From: Treponema sp.
GTDB taxonomy: Bacteria; Spirochaetota; Spirochaetia; Treponematales; Breznakiellaceae
NCBI GenBank assembly: GCA_009784775.1
Contig: WQXQ01000014.1
Span: 1-33,283 of the forward strand
Reading direction: 5' to 3'
DNA: 33,283 nucleotides
The stretch's first letter is position 1, and every line of letters starts with the position of its first letter. The notes under the pieces are model-generated. The model saw only the letters and a list, made by a program, of their open reading frames with translations, was not told where the DNA came from and did not search any database. The position numbers and the translations under genes are program-made. This document shows positions 15,901 to 23,193 of the stretch, piece after piece.

Positions 15901-18900
15901 TGTTATAGTCACGCTGGTTACTTCGGGCGTCGGCGGAGTAACACTAATAAGTTCGATGTCAGAAATAAAGAAGTTGATACCACCCCTAACGGCAACTATT
16001 CTCCAGCCGGTTATAACAACGGAGCTTTGGGCAGCCAGGTTATTGCCTCCGTTGGTGAAATTCGCCAGCGGAATCTGAATATTCGTCCAGCCGCTGTCAT
16101 TATTGGCAGGCTGAGCGCCGGCTCCGCCTGCCAAAGTGCGGGTAACCGTAAATTGCGGGGCTGTCCATGCGGTAAAACCTGCAGTAGCACTGGTATGATT
16201 GCCGGTTCGCAGTTCAAAGGTAAGCGTATCCGCGCCGGTCAGCGTATCAGGACCTCGCGTATACACCCACAGCGAAACGGTTGCATGAGAATCTTTATAT
16301 TGCGTAACATTATTCACAAAGCTAGCGTTATTCCAGTTGGTTCTGGCAATGCTTAAATTGTCACCGCTGCCGCCAAGCTGCGCAGCGTTTCGTACGCCGC
16401 CGTGAGTCGTCGAGTTACCGGCGCCAGGTTGATTAGGATACACACCTGCCCACCATTCGTTACCGGTCATTACAAAACCCGCGTTGGTAACTACGGCAGG
16501 CATGGCTCCGCCTCCGCCGTTATTAATTGCACCGGCATCACTGAAAGCATCAATTACTATGGATGCTGGTACCGATCCTCCCGTTACCGAAACAGTTGCG
16601 GTGCCGAATACGCCGGTAAAGCCGGCCGCGCTGGATGTCGCCCTGACGGTGATGTTGGTTCCGGCGGCAACGCCTGCCCCAACGGTCAAGAGACCGCCTG
16701 CAACACTCGTGCCGGTAACAGCGGGATTTATCGACCAGGTAACGCCCGTTCCGGCGCCGTGCACCGCGTCAACATTCGCGGTAAACTGCAAAGTGGCGCC
16801 CGCCGCTACTGTTGCAGCACTGCCCGCCGCAGTAACGGTAATGCCGTTAACCTGCGGTACGTTAATGGTTTTTTCGCCGAATACACCCGTAAAGCCGGTC
16901 ACATTGGATGTCGCTCTGACGGTTATGCTGGCTTGAGTCTCATTCGAGGATATTCTTAAAAGACCGGCCGCGCTGATACTTGTTTGATTATTGGCAGGAC
17001 CAGTAGTGAAATGGCCGGTACTGGAAATTGACCAGACAACCGTTTGCGCCGCGCCGCCAGTAACCGTAACATTCGCGGTGAATTGCTCGGTATTGGTACC
17101 CCGCGCTACGACGGCGTTCGGTGAAGTAACGGTGATACCGGTTACCGCCGCTGCCGCTGTTACCGAAACAGTTGCCGCGCCGAATACATCGGTAAAATCA
17201 GCCGCGCTGGATGTCGCCCTGACGGTGATATTGGTTCCGGCTGCGACGCCCGCCCCAACGGTCAACAGGCCGCTTGCGTTCACGCTCGTACCGGTAACCG
17301 CAGGATTAACCGACCAGGTAACACCGGTTCCGGCGCCGTTCACCGCGTCAACATTCGCGTTAAACTGCAAAGTGGCGCCCGGCGCTACTGTGGCGGCACC
17401 GCCCGCTGCAGTAACGGTAATGCCGTTAACTACCGGCAGCAGTACCGTAATGGTTTTCTCGCCGTATTGGGTATTGTCGGCGGTGGATGTCGCCCGTACG
17501 GTTACGCTGGGCTGAGTTTCATTCGAGGATATTCTCAAAAGACCGGTCGCGCTGATACTGGTGCGATTATTGGCAGGACCAGTAATAAAATGACCAGTAC
17601 TGGAAATTGACCAGGTAACGGTTTCGACAGCGCCGCCAAACTGGGCGACAACCGCGCTAAACTGTTCGGTATTCGTACCCCGCGCCACAGTGGCGTTCGG
17701 AGAAGTTACCGTAACGCCGGTTACTCCCTGTATATTAATAACTCGTTCACCGAATACATCCGTAAAGTTCGCCACGGTTGATGTCGCCCGTACGGTTATG
17801 CTGGCTGCGGTTTCATCCGCCGCAACGGTCAACAGACCGCTGCCGTTGATGGTCGTTCCGGCGCTGGTGTGGCCGGTTCTTGTCCAGGTAACGGTTTGCG
17901 CCGCGCCGCCGGACACGTTGACATTTGCGTTAAACTGCAGGGTATTGCCCCGCAATAACGACAGAACGCCGCCGACAGCGGTAACGGTAATGTTATGTAC
18001 GGTTGGCGTATTTTCTTCTGATAATACTACGGTAATGGTTCTTGTATTGGCGGTTGTAAGACCGGGCTCGGCGGTTTGTGCTCTAATGGTGAGCACCTTA
18101 CCGTTGACCTCATTGGGGTCAACAATCAAGTTGCCGTTTGCATTAATGCTCGTGCCCGCTATGGGGTTGCCGTCCGAAATTGACCAGGTAACGTTCTGCG
18201 TGGCTCCGCCTGCCGCGGTGACAGCGGCGTTAAACTGCTGGGAAGAGCCTTGTTGCACCGTTGTATGGTTGCCCTCCGCAGTAATGGCAATGGCAGTTAC
18301 CTGCGGTATGTTTACGGTCAATTCGCCGAATACGCCGGTAAAGCCCGCCGCGCTGGATGCCGCTCTGACAGTGATGCTGGACTGGGTTTCACTCGCCCCA
18401 ACGGTTAAAAGCCCGCTCGCGCTGATGCTGGTACCAACAACATGGCCGGTACTGGTAATTGACCAGTTTACGCCTGTTCCGGCGCCGTGCACCACATCGA
18501 CATTCGCATTAAACTGCAGGGTATTCGTATTTCTGGGTACAAACGCAGCGCCGCCGGCCGCAGTAACGGTAATGCCGTTAACCTGTGGTACGTTAATGGT
18601 TTTTTCGCCGTATACACCGGTAAAATCAGGCACGCTGGAAGTCGCTCTGACGGTTATACTGGCTTGGGTTTCATTCGCCCCAACGGTTAAAAGCCCGCTC
18701 GCGCTGATGCTGGTACCAACATGACCGGTACTGGAAATTGACCAGGTAACCGTTTGCGCCGCGCCGCCAGTCACGGTAACATTCGCCGTGAATTGCTCGG
18801 TATTGGTGCCCCGCGCTACGGTGGCGTTCGGTGAAGTAACGGTTATATCGGTTACTGCCGCTGCCTCTGTTACCGAAACAGTTGCCGCGCCGAATACATC

Positions 18901-19548
18901 GGTAAAATCAGCCTCGCTGGAAGTTGCCCTGACAGTGATAGTGGTTCCGGCTGCGACGCCCGCCCCAACGGTCAACAGGCCGCTTGCGTTCACGCTCGCG
19001 CCGGCAACCGCAGGATTAACCGACCAGGTAACGCCCGTTCCGGCGCTGCCAACAACGTCAACATCCGCGTTAAACTGCAAAGTGGTGCCCTGCACTACCG
19101 ATGTGGCATCGGCGGTAACGGTAACACTGCGTACCGTTGGGGTGGGCGCTATTACCATAACGGTTTCTTCCCCAAATACATCCGTAAAACCGGACTGCAG
19201 AGAGTGCGCTTTAACAGTGATGGAGGTGCCGACCGGTACAGCCGCGCCAACACTCAAAAGACCATTATTTAAATCAATGGTTACTCCACTGACTGGAGGA
19301 TCAATCGACCAGGAGACGTCTTCCGTAGCGCCGTTATCGGCGGCAACAGTCTCATAAAACTGCAAGGTATCACCCTGCATTACTTCAGTGGCATCATTAT
19401 CAGCGCTCACCAAAATAGAGTGCACCACCGGACCATTGTAACTGGATGTGGATCCGACACCGTCTTTACAAGTGGTAAACAGCGCGAAGCTGCCTATCAT
19501 TAACAGAAAAGTAATCGCGGCAATGCCGGATACATACGTCTTTTTCAT
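12925..19548 (-). CDS. giant Ig-repeat surface protein with C-terminal GH64-like beta-1,3-glucanase domain
   Basis: The protein has 2207 residues. An N-terminal signal peptide ends near FTTC (Cys27, a loose spirochaete-type lipobox). Ten BIG2-type Ig-like repeats of about 90-100 residues run to about residue 990. A 209-residue beta-sandwich region follows (995-1203, carbohydrate-binding-like), then five more Ig repeats to about 1677, a short InlB-type bacterial repeat (1679-1757), and a 450-residue C-terminal region (1758-2207). I read the last region as GH64, a beta-1,3-glucanase of the thaumatin-like superfamily; the probable acid pair is Glu1913 in YFEFSL and Asp1931 in TRVDFFSFP. The likely role is a long surface stalk presenting a glucan-degrading enzyme. 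GGGGG stands 8 bases before the ATG. It is a single-gene transcription unit. GH64 assignment is from pattern memory and needs a profile search. Confidence 0.88.
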   Translation of the reverse strand: MKKTYVSGIAAITFLLMIGSFALFTTCKDGVGSTSSYNGPVVHSILVSADNDATEVMQGDTLQFYETVAADNGATEDVSWSIDPPVSGVTIDLNNGLLSVGAAVPVGTSITVKAHSLQSGFTDVFGEETVMVIAPTPTVRSVTVTADATSVVQGTTLQFNADVDVVGSAGTGVTWSVNPAVAGASVNASGLLTVGAGVAAGTTITVRATSSEADFTDVFGAATVSVTEAAAVTDITVTSPNATVARGTNTEQFTANVTVTGGAAQTVTWSISSTGHVGTSISASGLLTVGANETQASITVRATSSVPDFTGVYGEKTINVPQVNGITVTAAGGAAFVPRNTNTLQFNANVDVVHGAGTGVNWSITSTGHVVGTSISASGLLTVGASETQSSITVRAASSAAGFTGVFGELTVNIPQVTAIAITAEGNHTTVQQGSSQQFNAAVTAAGGATQNVTWSISDGNPIAGTSINANGNLIVDPNEVNGKVLTIRAQTAEPGLTTANTRTITVVLSEENTPTVHNITVTAVGGVLSLLRGNTLQFNANVNVSGGAAQTVTWTRTGHTSAGTTINGSGLLTVAADETAASITVRATSTVANFTDVFGERVINIQGVTGVTVTSPNATVARGTNTEQFSAVVAQFGGAVETVTWSISSTGHFITGPANNRTSISATGLLRISSNETQPSVTVRATSTADNTQYGEKTITVLLPVVNGITVTAAGGAATVAPGATLQFNANVDAVNGAGTGVTWSVNPAVTGTSVNASGLLTVGAGVAAGTNITVRATSSAADFTDVFGAATVSVTAAAAVTGITVTSPNAVVARGTNTEQFTANVTVTGGAAQTVVWSISSTGHFTTGPANNQTSISAAGLLRISSNETQASITVRATSNVTGFTGVFGEKTINVPQVNGITVTAAGSAATVAAGATLQFTANVDAVHGAGTGVTWSINPAVTGTSVAGGLLTVGAGVAAGTNITVRATSSAAGFTGVFGTATVSVTGGSVPASIVIDAFSDAGAINNGGGGAMPAVVTNAGFVMTGNEWWAGVYPNQPGAGNSTTHGGVRNAAQLGGSGDNLSIARTNWNNASFVNNVTQYKDSHATVSLWVYTRGPDTLTGADTLTFELRTGNHTSATAGFTAWTAPQFTVTRTLAGGAGAQPANNDSGWTNIQIPLANFTNGGNNLAAQSSVVITGWRIVAVRGGINFFISDIELISVTPPTPEVTSVTITTPAANGQQVARNTTLQFAATVVASGGATQNVTWSVTPAVTGVTINASGLLTVSNTATLGNATIRAASAQDGFATVIGERIVNIVAAETPAVTGVTINSHAAGAQIARGTTHQFTASVTASGGASTTVTWSIPTAVTGASIDTTTGVVTLTAGATLGNLTVRATSTFNASVWGERTVQIITPPTNTVTITTPVANGQQVLRNTTLQFGAIALINGVSSTNVTWSVNPAVTGVTINADGVLNVANNATLGNATIRATSQGVFGERTVQIVSSATPGVTNVTITFPEANAQVPRGTTQAFAAGVIANGGASESVTWSVTPAVTGLTMNATSGILTVANNATVGNATIRATSVFNTAIWGERTVQITGPNVSSVTITTPAAGASIQRGSTMTFVADVAATGGATEGVTWSINPAVAGASINANGILSVNTSVAIGTNITVIAASAQSGFANVTSSRTVSVAAAATGNTITYTNGANGGVGGPGAATAGSSVTVTINPSPGYALQSITFSPNVTGLTGTGNDAGATRTFDMPGNNLTITSTFVLIEVVDGLPLPIRDISIPDDPTGRGRLFFQFNNLTKGAWRDDQIHIVILGRVTAAGNNWHFVSPENNGTLVRANTNMNSIHIPPHPNTETGRFADVSFTLAEARYVYIDRVHSGRLFISYGEPILVQFHGSGNNVNGFGGPDLNNPTIPGYNVYHEYFEFSLRDNDGCLFANTTRVDFFSFPVIARVLGRTPGGQRVDLTAGEFLPRSEIFGQWEARVPPEFWHLKTPLRIEAPCKMDFNTDRRYGNYFQPYIDAVWDMWRAAGTNGVTIVNSEGHLYRGQIETRNNIRRNHSAQTYTEEVLVLRTSNSSALFNSGEAIIRKPNTQAVLEGREMLDDSSNGVGEFSLAAQAQICAAFTRGVAHLPSVAGNTNPWGPLDANGRIIPHGQQTSVPSNYYYQSGFNGNIRMNHYAKYMHEISAYGLTYSFCYSDIWEQSTTLVADRPEALVIDLRY
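12928..14277 (-). other. GH64-like catalytic domain of the giant protein
   Basis: Residues 1758-2207. Family-like landmarks in order are: LPLPIRDISIPDD opening; RYVYIDRVHSGRLFISYGEP; YFEFSL; TRVDFFSFPVIARVLG; YFQPYIDAVWDMW; AAQAQICAAFTRGVAHLP; YYYQSG; and NHYAKYMHEISAYGLTYSF with CYSDIW near the end. The order and spacing match the laminaripentaose-producing beta-1,3-glucanases as I remember them. Those act on laminarin, curdlan and fungal cell-wall glucan. Confidence 0.7.
14518..19428 (-). repeat. array of 15 Ig-like (BIG2-type) coding repeats
   Basis: Fifteen units share the pattern V-x-V-T, a variable turn, G-T-x-x-Q-F-x-A-x-V, V-T-W-S-I/V, G-L-L-T-V and I-T-V-R-A-T-S. Two subtypes alternate over much of the first block: one with TAAGGAATV and GAGTGVTWSVNPAV, the other with TSPNATVARGTNTEQF and WSISSTGH. 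The array is interrupted at 15940-16566 by the carbohydrate-binding-like module. Bases 17161-17340 and 18871-19050 are nearly identical (about 13 differences in 180), 1710 bases apart. Confidence 0.9.
15940..16566 (-). other. carbohydrate-binding-like beta-sandwich module in the giant protein
   Basis: Residues 995-1203 differ from the Ig repeats around them. They open with ASIVIDAFSDAG and contain TVSLWVYTRGPD, TLTFELRTGNH and a closing FFISDIELISV. That pattern of strands with a final D-I-E-L-I is typical of galactose-binding-like or CBM-type jelly rolls that follow sugar-binding enzymes. The family cannot be named from sequence alone. Confidence 0.5.
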
Positions 19549-19569
19549 CGTGTAATCCCCCTATAAGAT

Positions 19570-19600
19570 ACTATACCATAAATATACCATAAATTGTCAA
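19570..19600 (-). promoter_or_regulatory. promoter of the giant gene with an 11-bp tandem repeat as spacer
   Basis: On the minus strand TTGACA (19600-19595) and an extended -10 TGGTATAGT (hexamer 19575-19570) are 19 bases apart. Two perfect, abutting 11-bp direct repeats (ATACCATAAAT on the plus strand, 19573-19583 and 19584-19594) fill the spacer and run into the -10 box. The start codon lies about 20 bases downstream. Confidence 0.6.
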
Positions 19601-19621
19601 ATATTGGGTAAATTTGAATTT

Positions 19622-19641
19622 ATTTGGCTTTGCCGCCAAAT
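19622..19641. terminator. short hairpin after the Rnf/GH57-like operon
   Basis: ATTTGGC and GCCAAAT form a 7-bp stem with a 6-base loop, 24 bases beyond the last gene of the operon. No run of U follows on the minus strand, so it is at best a weak or factor-assisted transcription end. Confidence 0.3.
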
Positions 19642-19665
19642 GCAAGTTACGGGAAAGAACAGCAG

Positions 19666-21501
19666 TTAATGCGAAAATTTCAAGGTAAACTCAAGTTCCT
19701 GCGTTTCACCCGGTTTCAGCGACAGGGAAATACACGGCATTATGCAGTAAGCCTGATATAATTCCGCGCCTGTCTGGGGATCAGGAATACAGAGCGGTAA
19801 AAGTTTGCCGTTAAAAGAACGACTCGCTGTCAGAGTAATGTGCACTTCATTTTTAAGGTCATGGATTTTCAGGCTGTCGATACCGCGTAACAGCGATTGC
19901 GTAAGCGGCGTTTCTGCCCCGGCCTTGCTGATAAAAAAGCGGGCGCAGGTATCCCCTTTTCCCGGAAGGGCAAGATCAATTTCGGGGGCAAACTGAAATG
20001 GCACCGGCGTACCACCCTGATTGGTAAAGGTATACCCTGCGGACACTGTGTCTTTTTTTACCGAATATGTTTTTACCATTTCAATATTTCCAAACGGGAT
20101 GGATGCCGCGGCCGGGCGCAATACCAAACTCAACTTCCGGCGAACTTTATCCAGATTACTGATCTCATAACGCTCATTCCGGCAAAGCCGCGCAGCATCG
20201 ACAGCGCCGGGCACCAGTTTTTCAGGCGTTGTTCCGGCAGGCAGCAGGCGATCGGCAAAGGCAAACCTTCCATCGCAGGTGTCAAGATAATTCCATGCTC
20301 TGGGAAGGTAGTCCAACTCAAAAATTCCCCCGCCCAATGATTGCACATAACAGTTGATTTTTGAATCCTGAAAAAGCCACTCCTCCGCGCCGTCCATATT
20401 AAAGTCAAACGGCACCAGCGATGGAACAAATTTACTCTTTTCCCTGGTTATCTGCTCCGCTCTCAGAAGCGCGCTGTAGGCCGCACTGCGCAGCAGATGG
20501 TTATGCAAACCCTGTTGTCCCGTTCTGCAGAACAGGGCGTTCCCCTGCGCCTTCCAGAGCTCTTCGTGGGCGGAAAGTTTGCGGGACTTGTCGCCCCGCA
20601 GTTGATTTATCAATACATTGGTAAAAATCATTTTTGCATAGATTCCGCCCGCCTCGGGATGCGTAATAATAAAACGGCGGGGTGACATACCCTCTGTGCA
20701 GGCTGACGAATCGGGAAAATACCGTTTGGGCAAATTCCCAAGATTTTTGCACAATTTACCGGGACTGATTGTTTCGACAAATGGTTCGCAGCGGGCAATG
20801 TCTTCAAAAAAACGGCTCCATGCGCTGTCCATTGATTCATTTTTGGCAACATTAATTTTTTGGGGAAAGATCGAAACAAGCGTTTCGGCGCCTGCCGGCT
20901 GTTTTTTGCTGAAATTTTCCAGCACAAGAGCGGCATTTTTTTCGGCAATGGCCGTTTCCAAAGATTGCAAAACAGGAAACACGGTTATCAGCTTCCCCTG
21001 GTCTTCGCAAACGCAGGCATTTGTTGCCGCGCCGTTCGCAAGCGCAAACTGCCGTTCACTAAGGAAGGTAAAACCCATGCCGCAGGCGGCAAGCGGGCTG
21101 ACCAGACTTTGCTCCCAGGCAAAGGACGGTATCCAGCAGCCTTGGGGCCGTTTGCCAAACTGCTTGCGAATATAGGTAGTTAACAGTTCTATTTGACCTA
21201 TCTTGTCCTGCAAAGGCAGAAGGGGCAGCATCGGATCGTAAAATCCGCCGCCCAGTATATCAATTTGTTTACGGGCAATCATCTCTTCAATCGACATAAA
21301 CAAGCCCGGATGGTTACGCTCTATCCAGTGGAGCAACACTCCTGAATAATGCAGCGCTGCCGATATGCGGGGATATTTACACAGACTGGAAACAAAGGGG
21401 CGTACATGGTTCAGATATACATTTTCAAATTCGGCCGTATCCGCGCCATACGGCACATGCGCATGTGATCCCAAAATCAGGGTAATTTTTGCAGATGCCA
21501 T
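19666..21501 (-). CDS. GH57-like protein lacking both catalytic residues
   Basis: The 611-residue protein resembles GH57 4-alpha-glucanotransferase/alpha-amylase enzymes: an N-terminal (beta/alpha)-barrel opening with GSHAHVPYG, the helix with LLTTYIRKQFGKRPQGCW, and a C-terminal beta-sandwich like the DUF1926 domain. In active enzymes the segment after this Trp reads W-L-T-E-R-V-W and carries the nucleophile Glu; here it reads WIPSFAW, so Ser126 takes that place. The later D-D-G-E-K-F-G segment with the acid Asp is also missing (FPQKI here). It is therefore probably a non-catalytic relative. The length is near the usual 650. It starts 2 bases after rnfA, with no signal peptide, so it is cytoplasmic. 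Its role at the end of an Rnf operon is unknown; a sugar-sensing or scaffold role is only a guess. Confidence 0.75.
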   Translation of the reverse strand: MASAKITLILGSHAHVPYGADTAEFENVYLNHVRPFVSSLCKYPRISAALHYSGVLLHWIERNHPGLFMSIEEMIARKQIDILGGGFYDPMLPLLPLQDKIGQIELLTTYIRKQFGKRPQGCWIPSFAWEQSLVSPLAACGMGFTFLSERQFALANGAATNACVCEDQGKLITVFPVLQSLETAIAEKNAALVLENFSKKQPAGAETLVSIFPQKINVAKNESMDSAWSRFFEDIARCEPFVETISPGKLCKNLGNLPKRYFPDSSACTEGMSPRRFIITHPEAGGIYAKMIFTNVLINQLRGDKSRKLSAHEELWKAQGNALFCRTGQQGLHNHLLRSAAYSALLRAEQITREKSKFVPSLVPFDFNMDGAEEWLFQDSKINCYVQSLGGGIFELDYLPRAWNYLDTCDGRFAFADRLLPAGTTPEKLVPGAVDAARLCRNERYEISNLDKVRRKLSLVLRPAAASIPFGNIEMVKTYSVKKDTVSAGYTFTNQGGTPVPFQFAPEIDLALPGKGDTCARFFISKAGAETPLTQSLLRGIDSLKIHDLKNEVHITLTASRSFNGKLLPLCIPDPQTGAELYQAYCIMPCISLSLKPGETQELEFTLKFSH

Positions 21502-21503
21502 TG

Positions 21504-22127
21504 TTAACGAGCCCCCAAAACCTCAAAAAGAATAATCGCGCCGGAGCTGCATATCAGTGAAAGCAGACCCATGGAAATGAGGGAAAGAGGCCCGCCCCGC
21601 AGCCAGCGGGGAACTGCCTCCATTTTGGAACGCCGGCGAATTTCGCCCACTACCACAATGGCAAGCGCTATTCCCAGCGTAAAACCCAGTGCAAGAATAA
21701 TTACTTCCAGAAAATTGTTTGCGATATTCAAAGTGATAAACAACGCCGCAGCGATAGACGCGCCGCCAACAGGCGCGCCGGCCGCAAATATACCGGCAAA
21801 CAACGGCTTTACGCGCCACCCGGCAGCCCTCTTCGCAATAAAATGCTGCATCAAATATTCAAGTACCGAGAACATCAGGGCGCTGACCGGAAATAAAAAG
21901 ACATATTCCAAAAATCCCAAAAATAAAAACGCGCGAATAAACGCAAACACCAGCCAGAGCGCTATAACGGCGACAAAAAAGATTCCTGAAGCAACCAGAA
22001 GCCCTTCTCTGTTAATGGCTTTATTAAAGGCCGCGCCTTTCAGATCAAGGCCAAACTGTAAAATGATATTCATGGCCAAACCGGAAAAAACCGCCAGCAT
22101 TACCAGCCAGGCTGCGCTTGTAACCAT
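21504..22127 (-). CDS. rnfA: RnfA-like membrane subunit
   Basis: The protein has 207 residues with about six membrane helices and no soluble domain, the size and layout of RnfA/NqrE. Charged residues are few; the segment GAPVGGASIAAALFITLNIANNFLEVIILALGF holds the small-residue helix pair typical of the family, but sequence is divergent. In the Rnf complex RnfA and RnfE form an antiparallel pair in the inner membrane that carries an iron-sulfur site and links electron flow to ion transport. The order D-G-E-A supports the call over a simple transport protein. The ATG overlaps the rnfE stop as TAATG, with GGGAGG 7 bases upstream. RnfA and RnfE could be swapped on sequence alone. Confidence 0.7.
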   Translation of the reverse strand: MVTSAAWLVMLAVFSGLAMNIILQFGLDLKGAAFNKAINREGLLVASGIFFVAVIALWLVFAFIRAFLFLGFLEYVFLFPVSALMFSVLEYLMQHFIAKRAAGWRVKPLFAGIFAAGAPVGGASIAAALFITLNIANNFLEVIILALGFTLGIALAIVVVGEIRRRSKMEAVPRWLRGGPLSLISMGLLSLICSSGAIILFEVLGAR

Positions 22128-22759
22128 TAGACATCCTCCCGTGACGCATTAACGGGTCTAAAATACCGGTACAGCCCAAGGCAGTAACCCAAAAGCAGAA
22201 ATGCCCCGGAAGCGCTGGCAATGACACGAATGGGTAAAAAGGATTCGGTATTAAAAGAAAACAAAAACACCATTCCCTGCGCCCCTCCGGGGAAAGAAAG
22301 CGATAAAAAGCCAAACGGCTCCCGAATGAGCGCAAAAATAATGACCAGTATTCCCAAAGACAATGCTTCAAAACAGGAAGCGGAAAAAACATCGCTGAGG
22401 CTAAAGGTTTCAAGCCGTTTGAAAATGCCCGATACCATGCAAATCATGGGAATAAGCGCAATAATAAAAAATGTTTCCAGCGCGCACAGCGGTGAAAGCA
22501 GCCAGAGCAGCAAAAGATATATGCCGGCAATAAATGAGGCGATAAAGGCAAGCAATACCGATCGCAGCCGCCAGGGAAAAGCCTTTGCCCCGGCATGAGC
22601 AGCCAATGATGACAGGCCGTACACCCACAGCAGCGCGCCTGCGGTGGTAATGGCATGGGCAAGCCGGCCCGAAGCCATGATCAAAAGCGCCGTCCCCGAA
22701 AGATAGGTAAGCGAAGAAATATTATTCCACAAAACACGATTAGGCACAGTCCGGTTCAT
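22127..22759 (-). CDS. rnfE: RnfE-like membrane subunit
   Basis: The protein has 210 residues, about six membrane helices, and the opening NRVLWNNISSLTYLSGTALLIMAS, which suits the RnfE/NqrD family. The mid part ETFFIIALIPMICMVSGI and SCFEALSLGILVIIFALIREPFG fits the conserved helix with a Cys and the R-E-x-x-G motif common to RnfA and RnfE. It acts in the inner membrane as part of the ion-pumping ferredoxin:NAD oxidoreductase. The start overlaps the RnfG stop by 4 bases (ATGA) and GGAGG lies upstream. Confidence 0.78.
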   Translation of the reverse strand: MNRTVPNRVLWNNISSLTYLSGTALLIMASGRLAHAITTAGALLWVYGLSSLAAHAGAKAFPWRLRSVLLAFIASFIAGIYLLLLWLLSPLCALETFFIIALIPMICMVSGIFKRLETFSLSDVFSASCFEALSLGILVIIFALIREPFGFLSLSFPGGAQGMVFLFSFNTESFLPIRVIASASGAFLLLGYCLGLYRYFRPVNASREDV

Positions 22760-23193
22760 CGATGTATTTTTCCTCCTGCAGTTTCTATGCGGCGAACATA
22801 GATCTGAATCAAATTCTGCGGTATCCTGTCCAGCGCCTGCTTTGCATGGTTACCCAGCGGGATTATGTCCACAACCTCTCCCTTGCCGGAAACTTCCGCG
22901 CCGCAGGGAACAAGGATACCTTCCCGCATGATGGTAAATACAAAAAAGAGGGAATCGGATTCATGTACACTATACCAGCAGCCCAAAATTTGCCCGGTGG
23001 AACGATGGAGCAATGGCGCGGACAAACGCCTTTCGTCATCCATTGCGACTAATGCCTTGTTCGTTACCCGCATCAGACCGGCGGCCCGCGCAGGAAAGCT
23101 GAAAGACCAGAGCAGCGAAGCAAGCAGCACCAGACCGGCAACCCAGCCCAAAAAAACAGCCCTATCCTTTAATGCCGGAATAAAATCGTTCAT
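22756..23193 (-). CDS. rnfG: small, divergent RnfG-like subunit without flavin-attachment motif
   Basis: The protein has 145 residues. One N-terminal membrane helix (about 15-35, FLGWVAGLVLLASLLWSFSF) is followed by a periplasmic domain. Typical RnfG is about 200 residues and carries an S/T-G-A-T motif whose Thr binds FMN covalently; no such motif is visible here. The identity therefore rests on gene order (C-D-G-E-A) and topology. An ATG at 23235 would give 14 more residues, but AAAGGAG lies 7 bases before the ATG at 23193, which also overlaps the rnfD stop as ATGA, so 23193 is the start. It may act as a structural subunit or use a non-covalent cofactor. Confidence 0.6.
   Translation of the reverse strand: MNDFIPALKDRAVFLGWVAGLVLLASLLWSFSFPARAAGLMRVTNKALVAMDDERRLSAPLLHRSTGQILGCWYSVHESDSLFFVFTIMREGILVPCGAEVSGKGEVVDIIPLGNHAKQALDRIPQNLIQIYVRRIETAGGKIHR

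Noticed and set aside
17690-18724. 344-residue frame on the plus strand inside the giant gene, and several similar ones
   Set aside because: Ig repeats of near multiple-of-three length keep the opposite strand open by periodicity. There is no start signal, and the minus strand has clear domains throughout.
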